A stretch of DNA of 64,000 nt from Paenibacillus oenotherae (GCF_019443105.1 NZ_JAHZIJ010000001.1:310001-374000), one strand, 5' to 3'; shown: positions 27,439 to 36,119, counted from the first letter of the stretch. The notes: generated by a model from the sequence alone, not told the origin. Translations and numbers: made by a program.

Positions 27439-27574
27439 GAATATGGCGACTAATTTGCTTATCGGAACAAAAAGCGTGGCACTATTTGTTATCATTTTGT
27501 CACAATTGACCTTGTCTGGCTTTTGTTTTTCCCTAAGATCCGCCTAGTTATGCAGAGATCGTCATCTGATGTCA

Positions 27575-27997
27575 TTATCGCCCAAGCCACAACCTCCGCA
27601 CAGCTTCGCTAACAGCCGCTGCTTCTGGCAGCGCACCGTCCTGCTCCAGGCCGATCATCAGATCCGCATGCACCGCCTCAGCCCTTGTCGCATCTGCATA
27701 GAAAGCAGCAGCAAGCACAACATATTTGAAGCCCGATTGCTTCAGCTTGCGGCATAGAGCCGCAGCATGCTGCTCTCCTCCATCGTTCCATGTACCATAG
27801 TGGCATGCCGGATATGTAACCGTTCTTCCCTTGAAGGGGCCTTCAATCAGATCCAGCACATCGCGCAGCCGCTCAAGCGCTTCTGTCGCTTCATACGGCA
27901 GTTCTCCGCCCGACAATCCGGTTACGGGAACAACCGCCGTGTCCAGGTAGGGCTGCAGCTCTGCCCACTGGTCTGCCGTTAGTTCGCTAAATTTCAT
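27575..27997 (-). CDS. ypiF: YpiF-like DUF2487 protein
   Basis: 140 aa soluble protein of unknown function. Position directly upstream of qcrA and sequence features (WAELQPYLDTAVVPVTGLSG near the N-terminus, CHYGTWNDGG in the middle) fit the DUF2487/YpiF family, which precedes qcrA in Bacilli. It is transcribed before the qcr promoter with no clear terminator between. Confidence 0.75.
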   Translation of the reverse strand: MKFSELTADQWAELQPYLDTAVVPVTGLSGGELPYEATEALERLRDVLDLIEGPFKGRTVTYPACHYGTWNDGGEQHAAALCRKLKQSGFKYVVLAAAFYADATRAEAVHADLMIGLEQDGALPEAAAVSEAVRRLWLGR

Positions 27998-28083
27998 CTT
28001 CCCACCTGTCCTTGTTCATCAACTGATTGCATTGCATTTGCAATGACACTATTTATCCTATCACATTCTCTCCTATATCCGCA

Positions 28084-28139
28084 CAAAAAAACGGCCTCAA
28101 CCACTTTCGGATTCTCATCCGAGCAGCAGTCGGGCCGTT
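28084..28139 (-). terminator. Terminator of the IDEAL-domain gene
   Basis: Arms AACGGCC/GGCCGTT (28133-28139 with 28090-28096) enclose a smaller CGGAT/ATCCG hairpin and are followed by TTTTTTT on the minus strand. It lies 24 bp after the stop at 28164. Confidence 0.8.
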
Positions 28140-28163
28140 TTATAAGCCGCTTTTCCAAGCTGG

Positions 28164-28346
28164 TTATGCATGCAAGGTTTTCAGTTCCTCCGTTAACCGG
28201 CGGAACGTATCCTTGTCCCCGGCAGCGAGCGCATTGTCAATCGCGAGATAGAGCTTGTCGGAACGATACTTGAATACCGCCTCGTCGAGCACCATCTCTG
28301 CTGCCAGCCCAAGCATGACCTCGTAAGTCACTTTCATTTTATCCAT
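28164..28346 (-). CDS. IDEAL-domain small protein
   Basis: 60 aa. The C-terminal half AIDNALAAGDKDTFRRLTEE matches the IDEAL domain, found at the C-terminus of YpiB and in ComK regulators. Here the domain stands nearly alone at the ypiB position of B. subtilis, so it is like a YpiB reduced to its tail. GGAGGTG lies 10-12 bp upstream. Function unknown; a protein-interaction role is likely. Confidence 0.75.
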   Translation of the reverse strand: MDKMKVTYEVMLGLAAEMVLDEAVFKYRSDKLYLAIDNALAAGDKDTFRRLTEELKTLHA

Positions 28347-28609
28347 AGGATAGATACACCTCCAGGCGCGATGATTAAGAGATCCATATCCGTTTCCTTA
28401 TCCCCTACAGCTCTCAATCGTCCTTCTTAGCGCAATCGTTCATCTTCGGGCGTACTTCTCTGACGACATCGGCAAGCGAGTCAAGTGAAGCGCATAGGTC
28501 AATATTTATATTGATAGGTAACACGCGAACCGGCTCCTACTAAAGCATATTCATCCAAGCAACCACCGCACAAGACGATAGCCTTCTATAAAGATGAATA
28601 TGTTTACGC
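28347..28609. other. Intergenic gap with a perfect 10-bp inverted repeat
   Basis: No coding region seen. CATATTCATC at 28546-28555 is matched by GATGAATATG at 28593-28602, leaving a 37-nt loop. There is no T-run after either side, so it is not a standard terminator of the gene ending at 28610. Confidence 0.5.
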
Positions 28610-29854
28610 CTAATTTTCATACTCGCTGATTGGGGTATGAAGAACGATCGCATCATCATCAATATTGAAGCCGGCAACAATGCTGCGTCCAAGCGGAGTC
28701 ATCCGAATGACCCCTCCCTGCTCCGCATGCTCCCCGATCCGCAGCAGGCCGAGATGCATCATCATTGCAATTAACCGCTGATCGAAGATCGTTTCGGGCT
28801 GATCATAGTAGAATGGCTTAATATAGGGAAGCAGAGCGCCCTTCAACGTATCGCTGCTGACCCAATGCTGCGAAAGCCTGCCTACCCAGTGAGTAATCGC
28901 TCTAATATTGGGCATCGCTCCCTTGTACAAACGCAGCCAAAAGCGGTACAGCTTGTCCGGCGCCTCTGCCACTCTCACGGCCTGACGCTCCATCCCTGCC
29001 GCAGTCAAAGTAAGCATAGCGCCCGATTCTGACAGCCAGCCGTTGTAGAAGCAATAGTCATAGAGCAGCGACATCCGGTTGGGATACTCATTGATATGCC
29101 TGCCGTAGCCAAACCTCCACTCGCCCCTCCCTGGCAGCTGCTCCTGCACGCCGAGACGTTCCAGCAGCTGCTGAACATTCCGCTTGTACATAATACCTTC
29201 AGCTGTCAGCTGAATTTCATTATGATGGACATACGTAAGCAGCTCTGCCACATCTTCGCCAAGCAGCCCTTGCTCATCACGGTAAGCATCCGGCTCATCG
29301 CGGATAATGGCCACTTGGGCAGCCAGCTTGCGCTCCAGCGTCTCCTTGAAACGGTCCTTCAGATCCTTGGGGATCTGAAACAAATATCTGTCGGATCCGG
29401 CATAGCCGTTAAACAGCCAGCCATATTGCTTGAAGCGGGAAATTGTCGCGCGTGGCCCGGATTCCGGCATTGCATGCTCTTTAGCCGTCTTGGCTCGTTT
29501 GGCATTCCGCTTGACCACAGGCGCCGCAGCAGCATTCGTCATTTGCCCATTGTCTGCGGATTGTGAAGAGGAGGCTTGCTCCGGGCTGCTGAACTTGCTT
29601 TGCTGAACACGCGCCAGAAGCTCCTCCAGGCTGAATGAATCCCTTGGGTCAAACAGCAGGGAGTTCATAAACCTTAAATCCTCAAGCCCCATAGCGCCTA
29701 CTTGCGACTCGAATACATCCCTGCGTGTGATCGTGGACAAAATGGACTGTATCAAATCATTCTTCGAGTTGCCATTACATTCACAACGGTATGCCGTAGC
29801 GATTCGACTTAATTGCCCTATATCTGTGTAACTAAGCATATCCGCCAAATTCAT
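28610..29854 (-). CDS. Conserved protein of unknown function, possible winged-helix repeats
   Basis: 414 aa, no family I can name with confidence. The N-terminal 70 residues (DIGQLSRIATAYRCECNGNSKNDLIQSIL) look like a small helical DNA-binding or SAP-like unit, followed by a Ser/Ala/Lys-rich linker (about 85-130). The rest alternates helix and short strands in a way that suggests winged-helix modules (LTAEGIMYKRNVQQLLERLG; LIAMMMHLGLLRIGEHAEQGGVIRMTPLGR). This resembles the helicase-associated XPB-like region without a helicase. GGAGGGTGAACG precedes the ATG. It follows the histidine phosphatase terminator. Confidence 0.65.
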   Translation of the reverse strand: MNLADMLSYTDIGQLSRIATAYRCECNGNSKNDLIQSILSTITRRDVFESQVGAMGLEDLRFMNSLLFDPRDSFSLEELLARVQQSKFSSPEQASSSQSADNGQMTNAAAAPVVKRNAKRAKTAKEHAMPESGPRATISRFKQYGWLFNGYAGSDRYLFQIPKDLKDRFKETLERKLAAQVAIIRDEPDAYRDEQGLLGEDVAELLTYVHHNEIQLTAEGIMYKRNVQQLLERLGVQEQLPGRGEWRFGYGRHINEYPNRMSLLYDYCFYNGWLSESGAMLTLTAAGMERQAVRVAEAPDKLYRFWLRLYKGAMPNIRAITHWVGRLSQHWVSSDTLKGALLPYIKPFYYDQPETIFDQRLIAMMMHLGLLRIGEHAEQGGVIRMTPLGRSIVAGFNIDDDAIVLHTPISEYEN

Positions 29855-29935
29855 CGTTCACCCTCCGTTCCCGTTCATCTCTAGCAGGTTTACTACCATT
29901 ATGGGAACATTGAGGAATTTTATAACCTGTTGCAC

Positions 29936-29977
29936 AGAAAAAGCCGTCGGTCGCTTGATCAGCAACCAACGGCTTTC
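29936..29977 (-). terminator. Terminator of the histidine phosphatase gene
   Basis: Long hairpin with AAGCCGT / ACGGCTT arms extended inward by GGT/ACC pairs, followed by TTTTT on the minus strand, 6 bp after the stop at 29983. Confidence 0.85.
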
Positions 29978-29982
29978 AATAT

Positions 29983-30582
29983 TTATGTGGATGGAATGTT
30001 GTGAAAATGGTCCAGATGGAGTGTGCAATTATGCAGCAGAGGCTTCCAGCCCCCTCCGTCCCGCTCCATAATGGAGAATGACATATTCATTATCGGTTTG
30101 TCCTCCAGATCTGCACACATACCGCGCAGAAGCTGTGCAAGCAGACTTCCATGCGAGACGACCAGCAGGCGGCGTCCTGGCTGCTGCTCTGCCATCTCAT
30201 CTACGAAAGCAAGCGCACGGTCCCGCACCTCTTCGTCGGACTCCTGTCCGCTGTCGCTTCTCCGCCAATCCGGCCCCCAGCGTGCCAGCCGTTCCTCTTC
30301 CGTCGTTCCTTCAATCTCGCCAAAATAACGTTCCCTCAGCCTAGAATCGCTGGGCAGGAGCGGAATATGCAGCGTGTCCGCAATGATGCGGGCCGTTTCG
30401 TGCGCCCTGGACAAGTCGCTGGAAATGACAGCATCCCATCTCATCTCCTCACGGCTTAATCGCTGCGCCAACGCTTCCGCCTGCAGAATTCCTTCCGCAT
30501 TCAGCGGAGTGTCCGTCTGGCCCTGAATCTTGCCTAGCGCGTTCCAATCCGTCTTGCCGTGCCGTATAAGTCCGATCTGCAC
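29983..30582 (-). CDS. Histidine phosphatase (phosphoglycerate-mutase-like) family protein
   Basis: 199 aa. The catalytic RHG motif is in GLIRHGKTDWN at the N-terminus, with the second His in VVSHGSLLAQLL and the acid/base Glu in RERYFGEIEG. These fit a broad-specificity phosphatase (CobC/PhoE-like) rather than a glycolytic mutase, judging by length. GTG start (30580-30582) with AGAGGGTAA upstream. Substrate unknown. Confidence 0.85.
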   Translation of the reverse strand: MQIGLIRHGKTDWNALGKIQGQTDTPLNAEGILQAEALAQRLSREEMRWDAVISSDLSRAHETARIIADTLHIPLLPSDSRLRERYFGEIEGTTEEERLARWGPDWRRSDSGQESDEEVRDRALAFVDEMAEQQPGRRLLVVSHGSLLAQLLRGMCADLEDKPIMNMSFSIMERDGGGWKPLLHNCTLHLDHFHNIPST

Positions 30583-30623
30583 ATGATTACCCTCTTTCTT
30601 ATGTACATAGCTTATGGTTCAGC

Positions 30624-31226
30624 CTAGCTTCGTGTGCGGGTAAACCAATTAAGGATAAGCAGCGTCATAATCATGCCCAGCAGCGACAGCGCAACCCAAT
30701 ATTGCGGTATAGTCGGCACGACATTGAGCACAAGCGGATCACTGATGCTCGCTACCGGTACATCCGCGTAGAAATCGGCACTAATCAATGCATTGTCACC
30801 CGTTGCATTCGCTGTCTCGAGAAGTCCTGTCAGCTTCACAACCTGGGATGACGATCCATCATTACTGCTTGTTATTATATAGAATAGTCCGCAAACAAAC
30901 ATCGCCATACAACAGGCAATGACCGCGGTAATGTTGCGACGGAATGATTTGGTGAACTGATAGCTGCGGCTTGCAACCGGCATGAACCAGGCTTGCTCAG
31001 CATAGATGCGATCCATCACATCACGGTTCAATTCATCAACAGGAGCGATGTCATCCCCATCGAACGAAAAACCGCGTATAAGGAGCTCGCTTTCTTCCCA
31101 AATCCGGAATTCCTCCCTGCATGATTCACAGGTTTCAAGATGTTGATCTATCTCTTGCCGTTCAGCATCGTCCGGGGACATATCCCAGTAGACACCGAGC
31201 GATTGTTGAACCTCGAGGCATTTCAT
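30624..31226 (-). CDS. Anti-sigma factor with zinc-finger-like N-terminus
   Basis: 200 aa. An N-terminal HLETCESC motif (H-x3-C-x2-C) marks a ZAS-type anti-sigma domain that would hold the ECF sigma factor. Two membrane segments follow (ITAVIACCMAMFVCGLFYII at about 100-120, and WVALSLLGMIMTLLILNWF near the end) with an external stretch between. It overlaps the sigma gene by 4 bp. The trigger is not evident. Confidence 0.85.
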   Translation of the reverse strand: MKCLEVQQSLGVYWDMSPDDAERQEIDQHLETCESCREEFRIWEESELLIRGFSFDGDDIAPVDELNRDVMDRIYAEQAWFMPVASRSYQFTKSFRRNITAVIACCMAMFVCGLFYIITSSNDGSSSQVVKLTGLLETANATGDNALISADFYADVPVASISDPLVLNVVPTIPQYWVALSLLGMIMTLLILNWFTRTRS

Positions 31227-31819
31227 CGCGTTTTCATCTCCTCGTATTCTTCCAGCACCGGCGAATCGCCAAAATACGGTTCAAGCTGCAGCTTTACACT
31301 GCTGCGCGCGCGAAACAGGAGCGACTTGACAGAACTGACCGTCTGGCCAAGAATGCTAGCGATCTCTTGGTAATCCAACTGGTCATACTCTCTAAGTATA
31401 AGCGCTGATCGCTGCTTCTCAGGCAAGCTATTGATCGCTTCCCTGACCATCGACATCCGCTCATTCCGCAGCAATGTTTGCTCGGGAGTAGTGTCTGACG
31501 GAGCAACCGGGACAAAGCCGGCTTCTTCCAGCGATACATGTCCTGCCTTTTGCTTGCGCAGCTCGCTAAGTACCGTATTGCGGGCGATTGTATACAGCCA
31601 TGTGGAGAAGGAAGCATCGACTTCCCGGAACGAGTGCAGACTGCGATACGTCTTGTAAAACGTCTCCGAGCATAAATCCTCTGCCAAGAGCTCCAGCTTC
31701 GCGCTCTTCAGCATGTGATAGATAAAGGCTAGGATTTTACGTTGGTAGCGCCGCATCAGTTCCGAATAAAGCTGTACGTTACCGTCTTTAATTTCACGTA
31801 TTAACTGAGAATCGGTCAT
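31223..31819 (-). CDS. ECF-type RNA polymerase sigma factor
   Basis: 198 aa. Region 2 (LCSETFYKTYRSLHSFREVDASFSTWLY) and region 4 (LPEKQRSALILREYDQLDYQ then EIASILGQTVSSVKSLLFRA) are clear, with no region 1 or 3, so it is group IV. Start MTDSQLIREI (31819) has AGGAGGG upstream. It is translationally coupled to its anti-sigma. Related to the SigW/SigX group; the regulon cannot be deduced here. Confidence 0.92.
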   Translation of the reverse strand: MTDSQLIREIKDGNVQLYSELMRRYQRKILAFIYHMLKSAKLELLAEDLCSETFYKTYRSLHSFREVDASFSTWLYTIARNTVLSELRKQKAGHVSLEEAGFVPVAPSDTTPEQTLLRNERMSMVREAINSLPEKQRSALILREYDQLDYQEIASILGQTVSSVKSLLFRARSSVKLQLEPYFGDSPVLEEYEEMKTR

Positions 31820-31848
31820 CGCGGGCGACCCTCCTGGCCTTCGGAGTG

Positions 31849-31894
31849 TACCCGGTTCGTATACTATTGTACCGAGCCGGGTGAAAAAAGTTGC
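31849..31894 (-). promoter_or_regulatory. Candidate ECF-type autoregulatory promoter overlapping a palindrome
   Basis: Minus strand GCAAC (31890-31894) followed by a T-run and, after a 15-bp spacer, CGGTA (31870-31874), similar to ECF promoters of the AAC / CGTA type. An imperfect palindrome CCCGG..TCGGTA / TAtaCGAaCCGGG (about 31850-31881) covers the -10 and start point. Confidence 0.4.
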
Positions 31895-32200
31895 GCGATC
31901 GATTAAAAAAAACGAAAGCATCTATTGGATCACTAAATTAAATTCGATAATTACGACCATATTCCTGCTTCTTTCGACATGGTTTTGCTTTCTAAGCATC
32001 AACGTTATTGTAACACAGCAGTGAATGGAGAGGGTTAAATTATTTCCAAAGATAAAACAGCCTTGGAAACGAACAACAAAAAATCAGGTGCATAATTTCA
32101 CCAGTCTTGATTAGACGATTCACAGCTCCTTTTAGTTGCATCCTAAACGATAAAAATAGATGACCCCAGCGAGATCTCAGCCGTTTCGGCTTCGTCAACT

Positions 32201-32319
32201 CTGCCCGCATCGCTTGTCTGTTTGCATCACTCGGCTGTTCGCATCACTCGTCTGCCCGCATCGCTCGGCTGTTCGCACCACTCGTCTGTTCGCATCACTC
32301 GTCTGTCTGCATCGCTCGC
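32201..32319. repeat. 17-bp tandem repeat, seven units
   Basis: Seven adjacent units of CTGTTCGCATCACTCGT and close variants (CTGCCCGCATCGCTCGG and so on). The units carry several point differences, so the array is older than the 11-bp array downstream. Confidence 0.9.
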
Positions 32320-32371
32320 TTAAAGAGCTTATGCCGGCTGTTTTAGCTGATGACGATCATATGAGAGAACA

Positions 32372-32553
32372 TTCCTGCGCTAATGCATCTTTTCTTCTCT
32401 TGATCATCTTATTTGTTGAAGATACCTGCGATTCCGCATCTTTTGTTGCTGTTGGAGCTATATTATTGAACAAAGGGGCGAATTACCTGCGCTATCGCAG
32501 GCTTTTGCTCTAAAAGCCCATTTTTACCGGAAATTGATGCGCATTAGCAGGTT
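32372..32553 (-). repeat. Four-hairpin repeat module, diverged inverted copy A5
   Basis: Four CCTGC/GCAGG-type half or full hairpins start near 32374, 32427, 32487 and 32540, spaced 53, 60 and 53 bp, matching the 51/61/54 spacing of A1. On the minus strand the text after the first hairpin (AATTTCCGGTAAAAATGGGC) aligns with the same place in A1. Three of the four hairpins have lost part of one arm. Confidence 0.65.
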
Positions 32554-32652
32554 TTCTTCAAGAACCTCTCCCGCTGAAATAGACGAGTGCCAACGCTACC
32601 CTCTGCGCAGAGCTCTTCACGCTGCCAGCACACATACAAGAACACATACAAG

Positions 32653-32751
32653 AACACTACAAGAACACTACAAGAACACTACAAGAACACTACAAGAACA
32701 CTACAAGAACACTACAAGAACACTACAAGAACACTACAAGAACACTACAAG
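32653..32751. repeat. 11-bp tandem repeat, nine perfect units
   Basis: AACACTACAAG repeated nine times without a mismatch, flanked on both sides by 12-bp variants (AACACATACAAG, AACACATATAAG). Perfect identity suggests recent expansion, so it is a good candidate for strain variation. Confidence 0.95.
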
Positions 32752-32768
32752 AACACATATAAGAGCAC

Positions 32769-32795
32769 AAAAAAAAACCGCCTATAAGGGCGGTT
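32769..32795 (-). terminator. Terminator of the trp-hisC-tyrA operon
   Basis: AACCGCC / GGCGGTT stem (32789-32795 with 32776-32782) followed by a run of eight or nine T on the minus strand, 137 bp after the tyrA stop. A second hairpin TTCGCAC-AAAA-GTGCGAA stands just upstream of it (32794-32811). Confidence 0.88.
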
Positions 32796-32931
32796 CGCAC
32801 AAAAGTGCGAATAGATTTGGATAGGAGTGGAGAGAAACCATACTGTACTTTTATTATATGTATACGTTTTCATTTTGTCAATAAGCGTTTACATTTTTCC
32901 GATTGAATATTTAAAATTTTGGATTTTCCGC

Positions 32932-34023
32932 TCAATAATGAACAGAAAATCCGATCTCTCCTAGCTTAACAACCGCCAGATCCAGATCCTCCTGGGTACG
33001 GAAGGAAAGCCTCAGCACCCCAGGAACATCTTCCCGGCTCCCGATAACGTGAATGTTGCTCAGATTGATACGGCTGTTGCCAAGCTCTGTCGCAATCCGC
33101 CCGATTATGCCCGGATGATCCGGCACATCGATATAGCATTCGTAGATGGAATGAATCATTCCTTTGCGCCGCTCAGGCAGCTGGCTGCGGAATTGGCCGG
33201 ATTCCAGAAAGGCCTGCTCGATGCCTTCGCCATCCTCTTGCTCCAACAGCTCAACGAAACGGGCCGTCTCTTCATTCCAGTCCTTCAGAAGCCTGAGCAG
33301 CACGCCGCGATTATTCACAAGAATGTCGCGCCATACGACGGGATCGCTCGAAGCGATTCTCGTAATGTCGCGAAAGCCGCCCGCAGCCAATGTGCCGTAT
33401 AGCTCATTCGTCTCGTTGTAGCGGCGAATCTGATTAACCAGCGTTACCGCGATAATATGCGGCAGATGGCTGATCGCCCCGACGATCTCATCATGCTCAT
33501 CGGGATGGACATGAACAATATTCGCCTTTGTCAGCTTCAGCAGCTCTGTGAGCTTGCTGATATCCGACTCGGCAGTTCCTTCCTCCGGCGTCAGAACATA
33601 GAAAGCATTCTCGAATAGATGGGAGGACGCCGCTTCCACACCTGAGCGCTCCGACCCTGCCATGGGGTGACCGCCAATGAAGGTCGTTCCATTCAGATTG
33701 AGTTCTCTCGCACAAGCTGCTACAGAGGCTTTCGTACTCCCTACATCCGTAATAATGCATCCCGGCTTTAAATTCAGCTCGCTGAGCTCACGCACGTATT
33801 GCTCCAGATTTCCTACAGGCACGCACAGAAAAATAAAATCCGCACCCTCTGCCGCTTCGCGCAGAGATGTCGTCGCATAATCGACAACACCTCTGTCCAC
33901 ATATTTGGCCGCGGATGATTCACGGATGGAATGACCGACCACCGTAAGTCCCGGCTTGCCTTTGAAGCAGAGCGCGAGAGAGCCGCCGATTAATCCAACA
34001 CCGAATATCGCAATTTTTGTCAT
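32932..34023 (-). CDS. tyrA: Prephenate dehydrogenase with ACT domain
   Basis: Oxidative decarboxylation of prephenate to 4-hydroxyphenylpyruvate in tyrosine synthesis. 363 aa: NAD-binding GVGLIGGSLAL at the N-terminus, GGHPMAGSERSG in the active site, and a C-terminal ACT domain (YECYIDVPDHPGIIGRIATE) for allosteric control. I start at the ATG 4 bp after the hisC stop; a TTG four codons upstream is in frame. It is the last gene of the supra-operon; aroA (EPSP synthase), which follows tyrA in B. subtilis, is absent. Confidence 0.94.
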   Translation of the reverse strand: MTKIAIFGVGLIGGSLALCFKGKPGLTVVGHSIRESSAAKYVDRGVVDYATTSLREAAEGADFIFLCVPVGNLEQYVRELSELNLKPGCIITDVGSTKASVAACARELNLNGTTFIGGHPMAGSERSGVEAASSHLFENAFYVLTPEEGTAESDISKLTELLKLTKANIVHVHPDEHDEIVGAISHLPHIIAVTLVNQIRRYNETNELYGTLAAGGFRDITRIASSDPVVWRDILVNNRGVLLRLLKDWNEETARFVELLEQEDGEGIEQAFLESGQFRSQLPERRKGMIHSIYECYIDVPDHPGIIGRIATELGNSRINLSNIHVIGSREDVPGVLRLSFRTQEDLDLAVVKLGEIGFSVHY

Positions 34024-34027
34024 AGGA

Positions 34028-35125
34028 TTAACCAAGCACCGCCGCTTCGTCCAGCACTTCTTCCAGCGCCTGTATAAACTTCTCGTTCTGTTCCTGGCTT
34101 CCTACAGTTATGCGAAGATGAGTCGGGTAGTAGGACCATCTCGCTCTGGCGATGATCCCCTTGCGAAGCAAAGCATCAAACACCTGCTTGGAAGGCAGCT
34201 TCGTATCGACCATAACAAAATTGCCGTGGGGCTCAAAGTATTGGAGTCCCAGACGGTCGAATGCTGCGCACAAGTAAAGCCTTCCTTCGCTGTTGCGGTC
34301 CCTGCAGCTCTGCAAGAAGGCCCCATCTCCTATTGACGCTGCCGCTGCCGCTTGCCCGAATCGGGTCGTATTGAACGGCTCGCGCACCTGATTCACATAG
34401 TGAATCAGGTCAGCGTGGCCTACGCCATAGCCGACACGGAGCGCAGCAAGACCATGGATTTTGGAGAATGTTCTCAGCACGATGACATTGTTGAACTCCT
34501 TGATGAGGGCAATGCTGTCCGGATAAGCGGCATCCGTAACATATTCGTAATACGCTTCATCCAACGCTACAATGACGTTCGAAGGCACCTGACGCAGAAA
34601 TGCGGTCAATTCCTCCTGACGGACAATTGTACCCGTCGGATTGTTGGGATTGCAGATCCAGATGATTTTCGTCTTGTCCGTTACTTTGGCAAGCATGGCT
34701 TCCAGATCATGAGTTCCGTCCTTGAGAGGCACTTCAATAATTACAGCGCCCTCAATCTCTGAATTATGCTTATATTGCGGGAATGTCTCATCCGCCATTA
34801 TCGTTTCGTCGCCAGGCGTAATGTATGCACGGGCAAGCATCAGAATAACCTCATCCGATCCCGCTCCGAAAATTAACTGTTTGCGCTCAACACCCAGCTG
34901 CTCCGCTAACGCAGAGGTCAGCACTGTACTAAAGCTGTCCGGATAAATGCTTGCATGGGCAATTTCATTCACGATAGCAAGCTTGGCCTGCTCCGAGCAT
35001 CCGAACGGGTTCTCGTTGGAAGCAAGCTTGATGACATCCTTCAAGCCAAGCTCGCGTTTCACTTCTTCTACCGGTTTACCGGGCTGATAAACAGGCAGGT
35101 GAATTATACTTTGTTTCGGTTGCAT
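34028..35125 (-). CDS. hisC: Histidinol-phosphate / aromatic aminotransferase
   Basis: PLP-dependent class I/II aminotransferase, 365 aa. The PLP lysine is in TFSKIHGLAALRVGYG, preceded by NPNNPTGT and the Asp of VALDEAYYEY. In Bacilli this enzyme serves both histidine synthesis and the last step of tyrosine and phenylalanine synthesis, which explains its place between trpA and tyrA. RBS GAGGTGAAT. Confidence 0.93.
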   Translation of the reverse strand: MQPKQSIIHLPVYQPGKPVEEVKRELGLKDVIKLASNENPFGCSEQAKLAIVNEIAHASIYPDSFSTVLTSALAEQLGVERKQLIFGAGSDEVILMLARAYITPGDETIMADETFPQYKHNSEIEGAVIIEVPLKDGTHDLEAMLAKVTDKTKIIWICNPNNPTGTIVRQEELTAFLRQVPSNVIVALDEAYYEYVTDAAYPDSIALIKEFNNVIVLRTFSKIHGLAALRVGYGVGHADLIHYVNQVREPFNTTRFGQAAAAASIGDGAFLQSCRDRNSEGRLYLCAAFDRLGLQYFEPHGNFVMVDTKLPSKQVFDALLRKGIIARARWSYYPTHLRITVGSQEQNEKFIQALEEVLDEAAVLG

Positions 35126-35246
35126 CTGTATTCACCTCATGACAATAAACTTTTCTTCTATAAAATGCTCTGCTCTTAATTGTCTCATAACTCACAGACA
35201 TTGGAAAGTTGTTTTTCGCTTATTACTGCAAGCGAGCATGCAGCAA

Positions 35247-35288
35247 GAAAGCTCTTTATTGACGGCCTGTGCCGAACAAAGAGCTTTC
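35247..35288 (-). other. 11-bp perfect hairpin between trpA and hisC
   Basis: GAAAGCTCTTT / AAAGAGCTTTC (35278-35288 with 35247-35257), 20-nt loop, 25 bp after the trpA stop. The tail is TTGCTGC, not a T-run, so it may be a weak terminator or an mRNA processing/stability element that lowers hisC-tyrA expression relative to trp. Confidence 0.65.
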
Positions 35289-35312
35289 CTTGAATTAAGT
35301 ATGGATAATGAA

Positions 35313-36119
35313 TCAGCCTCTCAATGCGCTGACAAAGGCTCTGATTCCTTCAAGCCCTTCCTGCTTCGTAGCAGGTGACTGAAGAAGCGGAACCATCTCT
35401 TCGATCTTACGAACGATAGCGCTGCCGACAATGACGCCGTCCGCTTGCCCTTCGAAACGCTCGACCTGCTCCCGGCTCGATATTCCGAAGCCGACAGCGA
35501 TCGGAGTTGTCGTCGCCTCGCGAACCGCTGACAGAAAAGCTTCAATCCCCTTATGAAAATCGGAACGCTCCCCCGTAACACCAAGGGAAGATACGCAGTA
35601 AACGAACCCGCGAGCCTTGCTCGCAATATGGGTTACACGATCATGCGAGGTTGGCGCGACCAGCGGTATGAGATGGATGTTGGCCTCTTCCGCTTTGGCC
35701 CGAACCTCGCCATCCTCTTCGATAGGGAGATCCGGAATAATGAGACCGCTTATCCCTTTCTCAACTATAAGCGAGAAGAACCGCTCCAAGCCGAATTGAA
35801 GCACAGGATTGTAGTAAGAGAACAGTATGAACGGCAGCTTGACACCTGCTTGGCGCGCATTCTCGGCCGTTTGAATACAATCAATAAGGGTTACATTATG
35901 TTTCAGAGCACGCTCAGAAGCACGCTGGATGACAGGACCATCCGCAAGCGGATCGGAATAGGGCACACCGAGTTCGATCATATGGGCGCCAGCTTGTTCA
36001 AGCGCTTGTATAATCTCAACCGAGGTTCCAAGATCAGGATCGCCAACCGTTATGAATGGAATTAGCGCCGTTTCGCCCTCTTCACGCAGCTCTTGAAATA
36101 CCGCATCAATGTGATTCAT
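35313..36119 (-). CDS. trpA: Tryptophan synthase alpha chain
   Basis: Cleaves indole-3-glycerol phosphate to indole. 268-aa TIM barrel with the active-site motif [16 protein letters not shown]. Start MNHIDAVFQ has GGGAGGC 8 bp upstream and overlaps trpB by 14 bp. Confidence 0.96.
   Translation of the reverse strand: MNHIDAVFQELREEGETALIPFITVGDPDLGTSVEIIQALEQAGAHMIELGVPYSDPLADGPVIQRASERALKHNVTLIDCIQTAENARQAGVKLPFILFSYYNPVLQFGLERFFSLIVEKGISGLIIPDLPIEEDGEVRAKAEEANIHLIPLVAPTSHDRVTHIASKARGFVYCVSSLGVTGERSDFHKGIEAFLSAVREATTTPIAVGFGISSREQVERFEGQADGVIVGSAIVRKIEEMVPLLQSPATKQEGLEGIRAFVSALRG

Larger units (their letters stand above)
31920..32931. other. 1-kb non-coding, repeat-rich gap between the sigma gene and tyrA
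   Basis: No credible gene. It holds in order a 17-bp tandem array (32201-32319), an inverted four-hairpin module (about 32372-32553), an 11-bp tandem array (32653-32751) and the tyrA/trp-operon terminator (32769-32795). Plus-strand open frames across the arrays are repeat translations and are not called. Confidence 0.7.

Noticed and set aside
32534-32824. Plus-strand frames of 66-96 aa across the 11-bp array
   Set aside because: Low-complexity repeat translation (TLQEHYKNT), no ribosome site, overlapping frames equally open.
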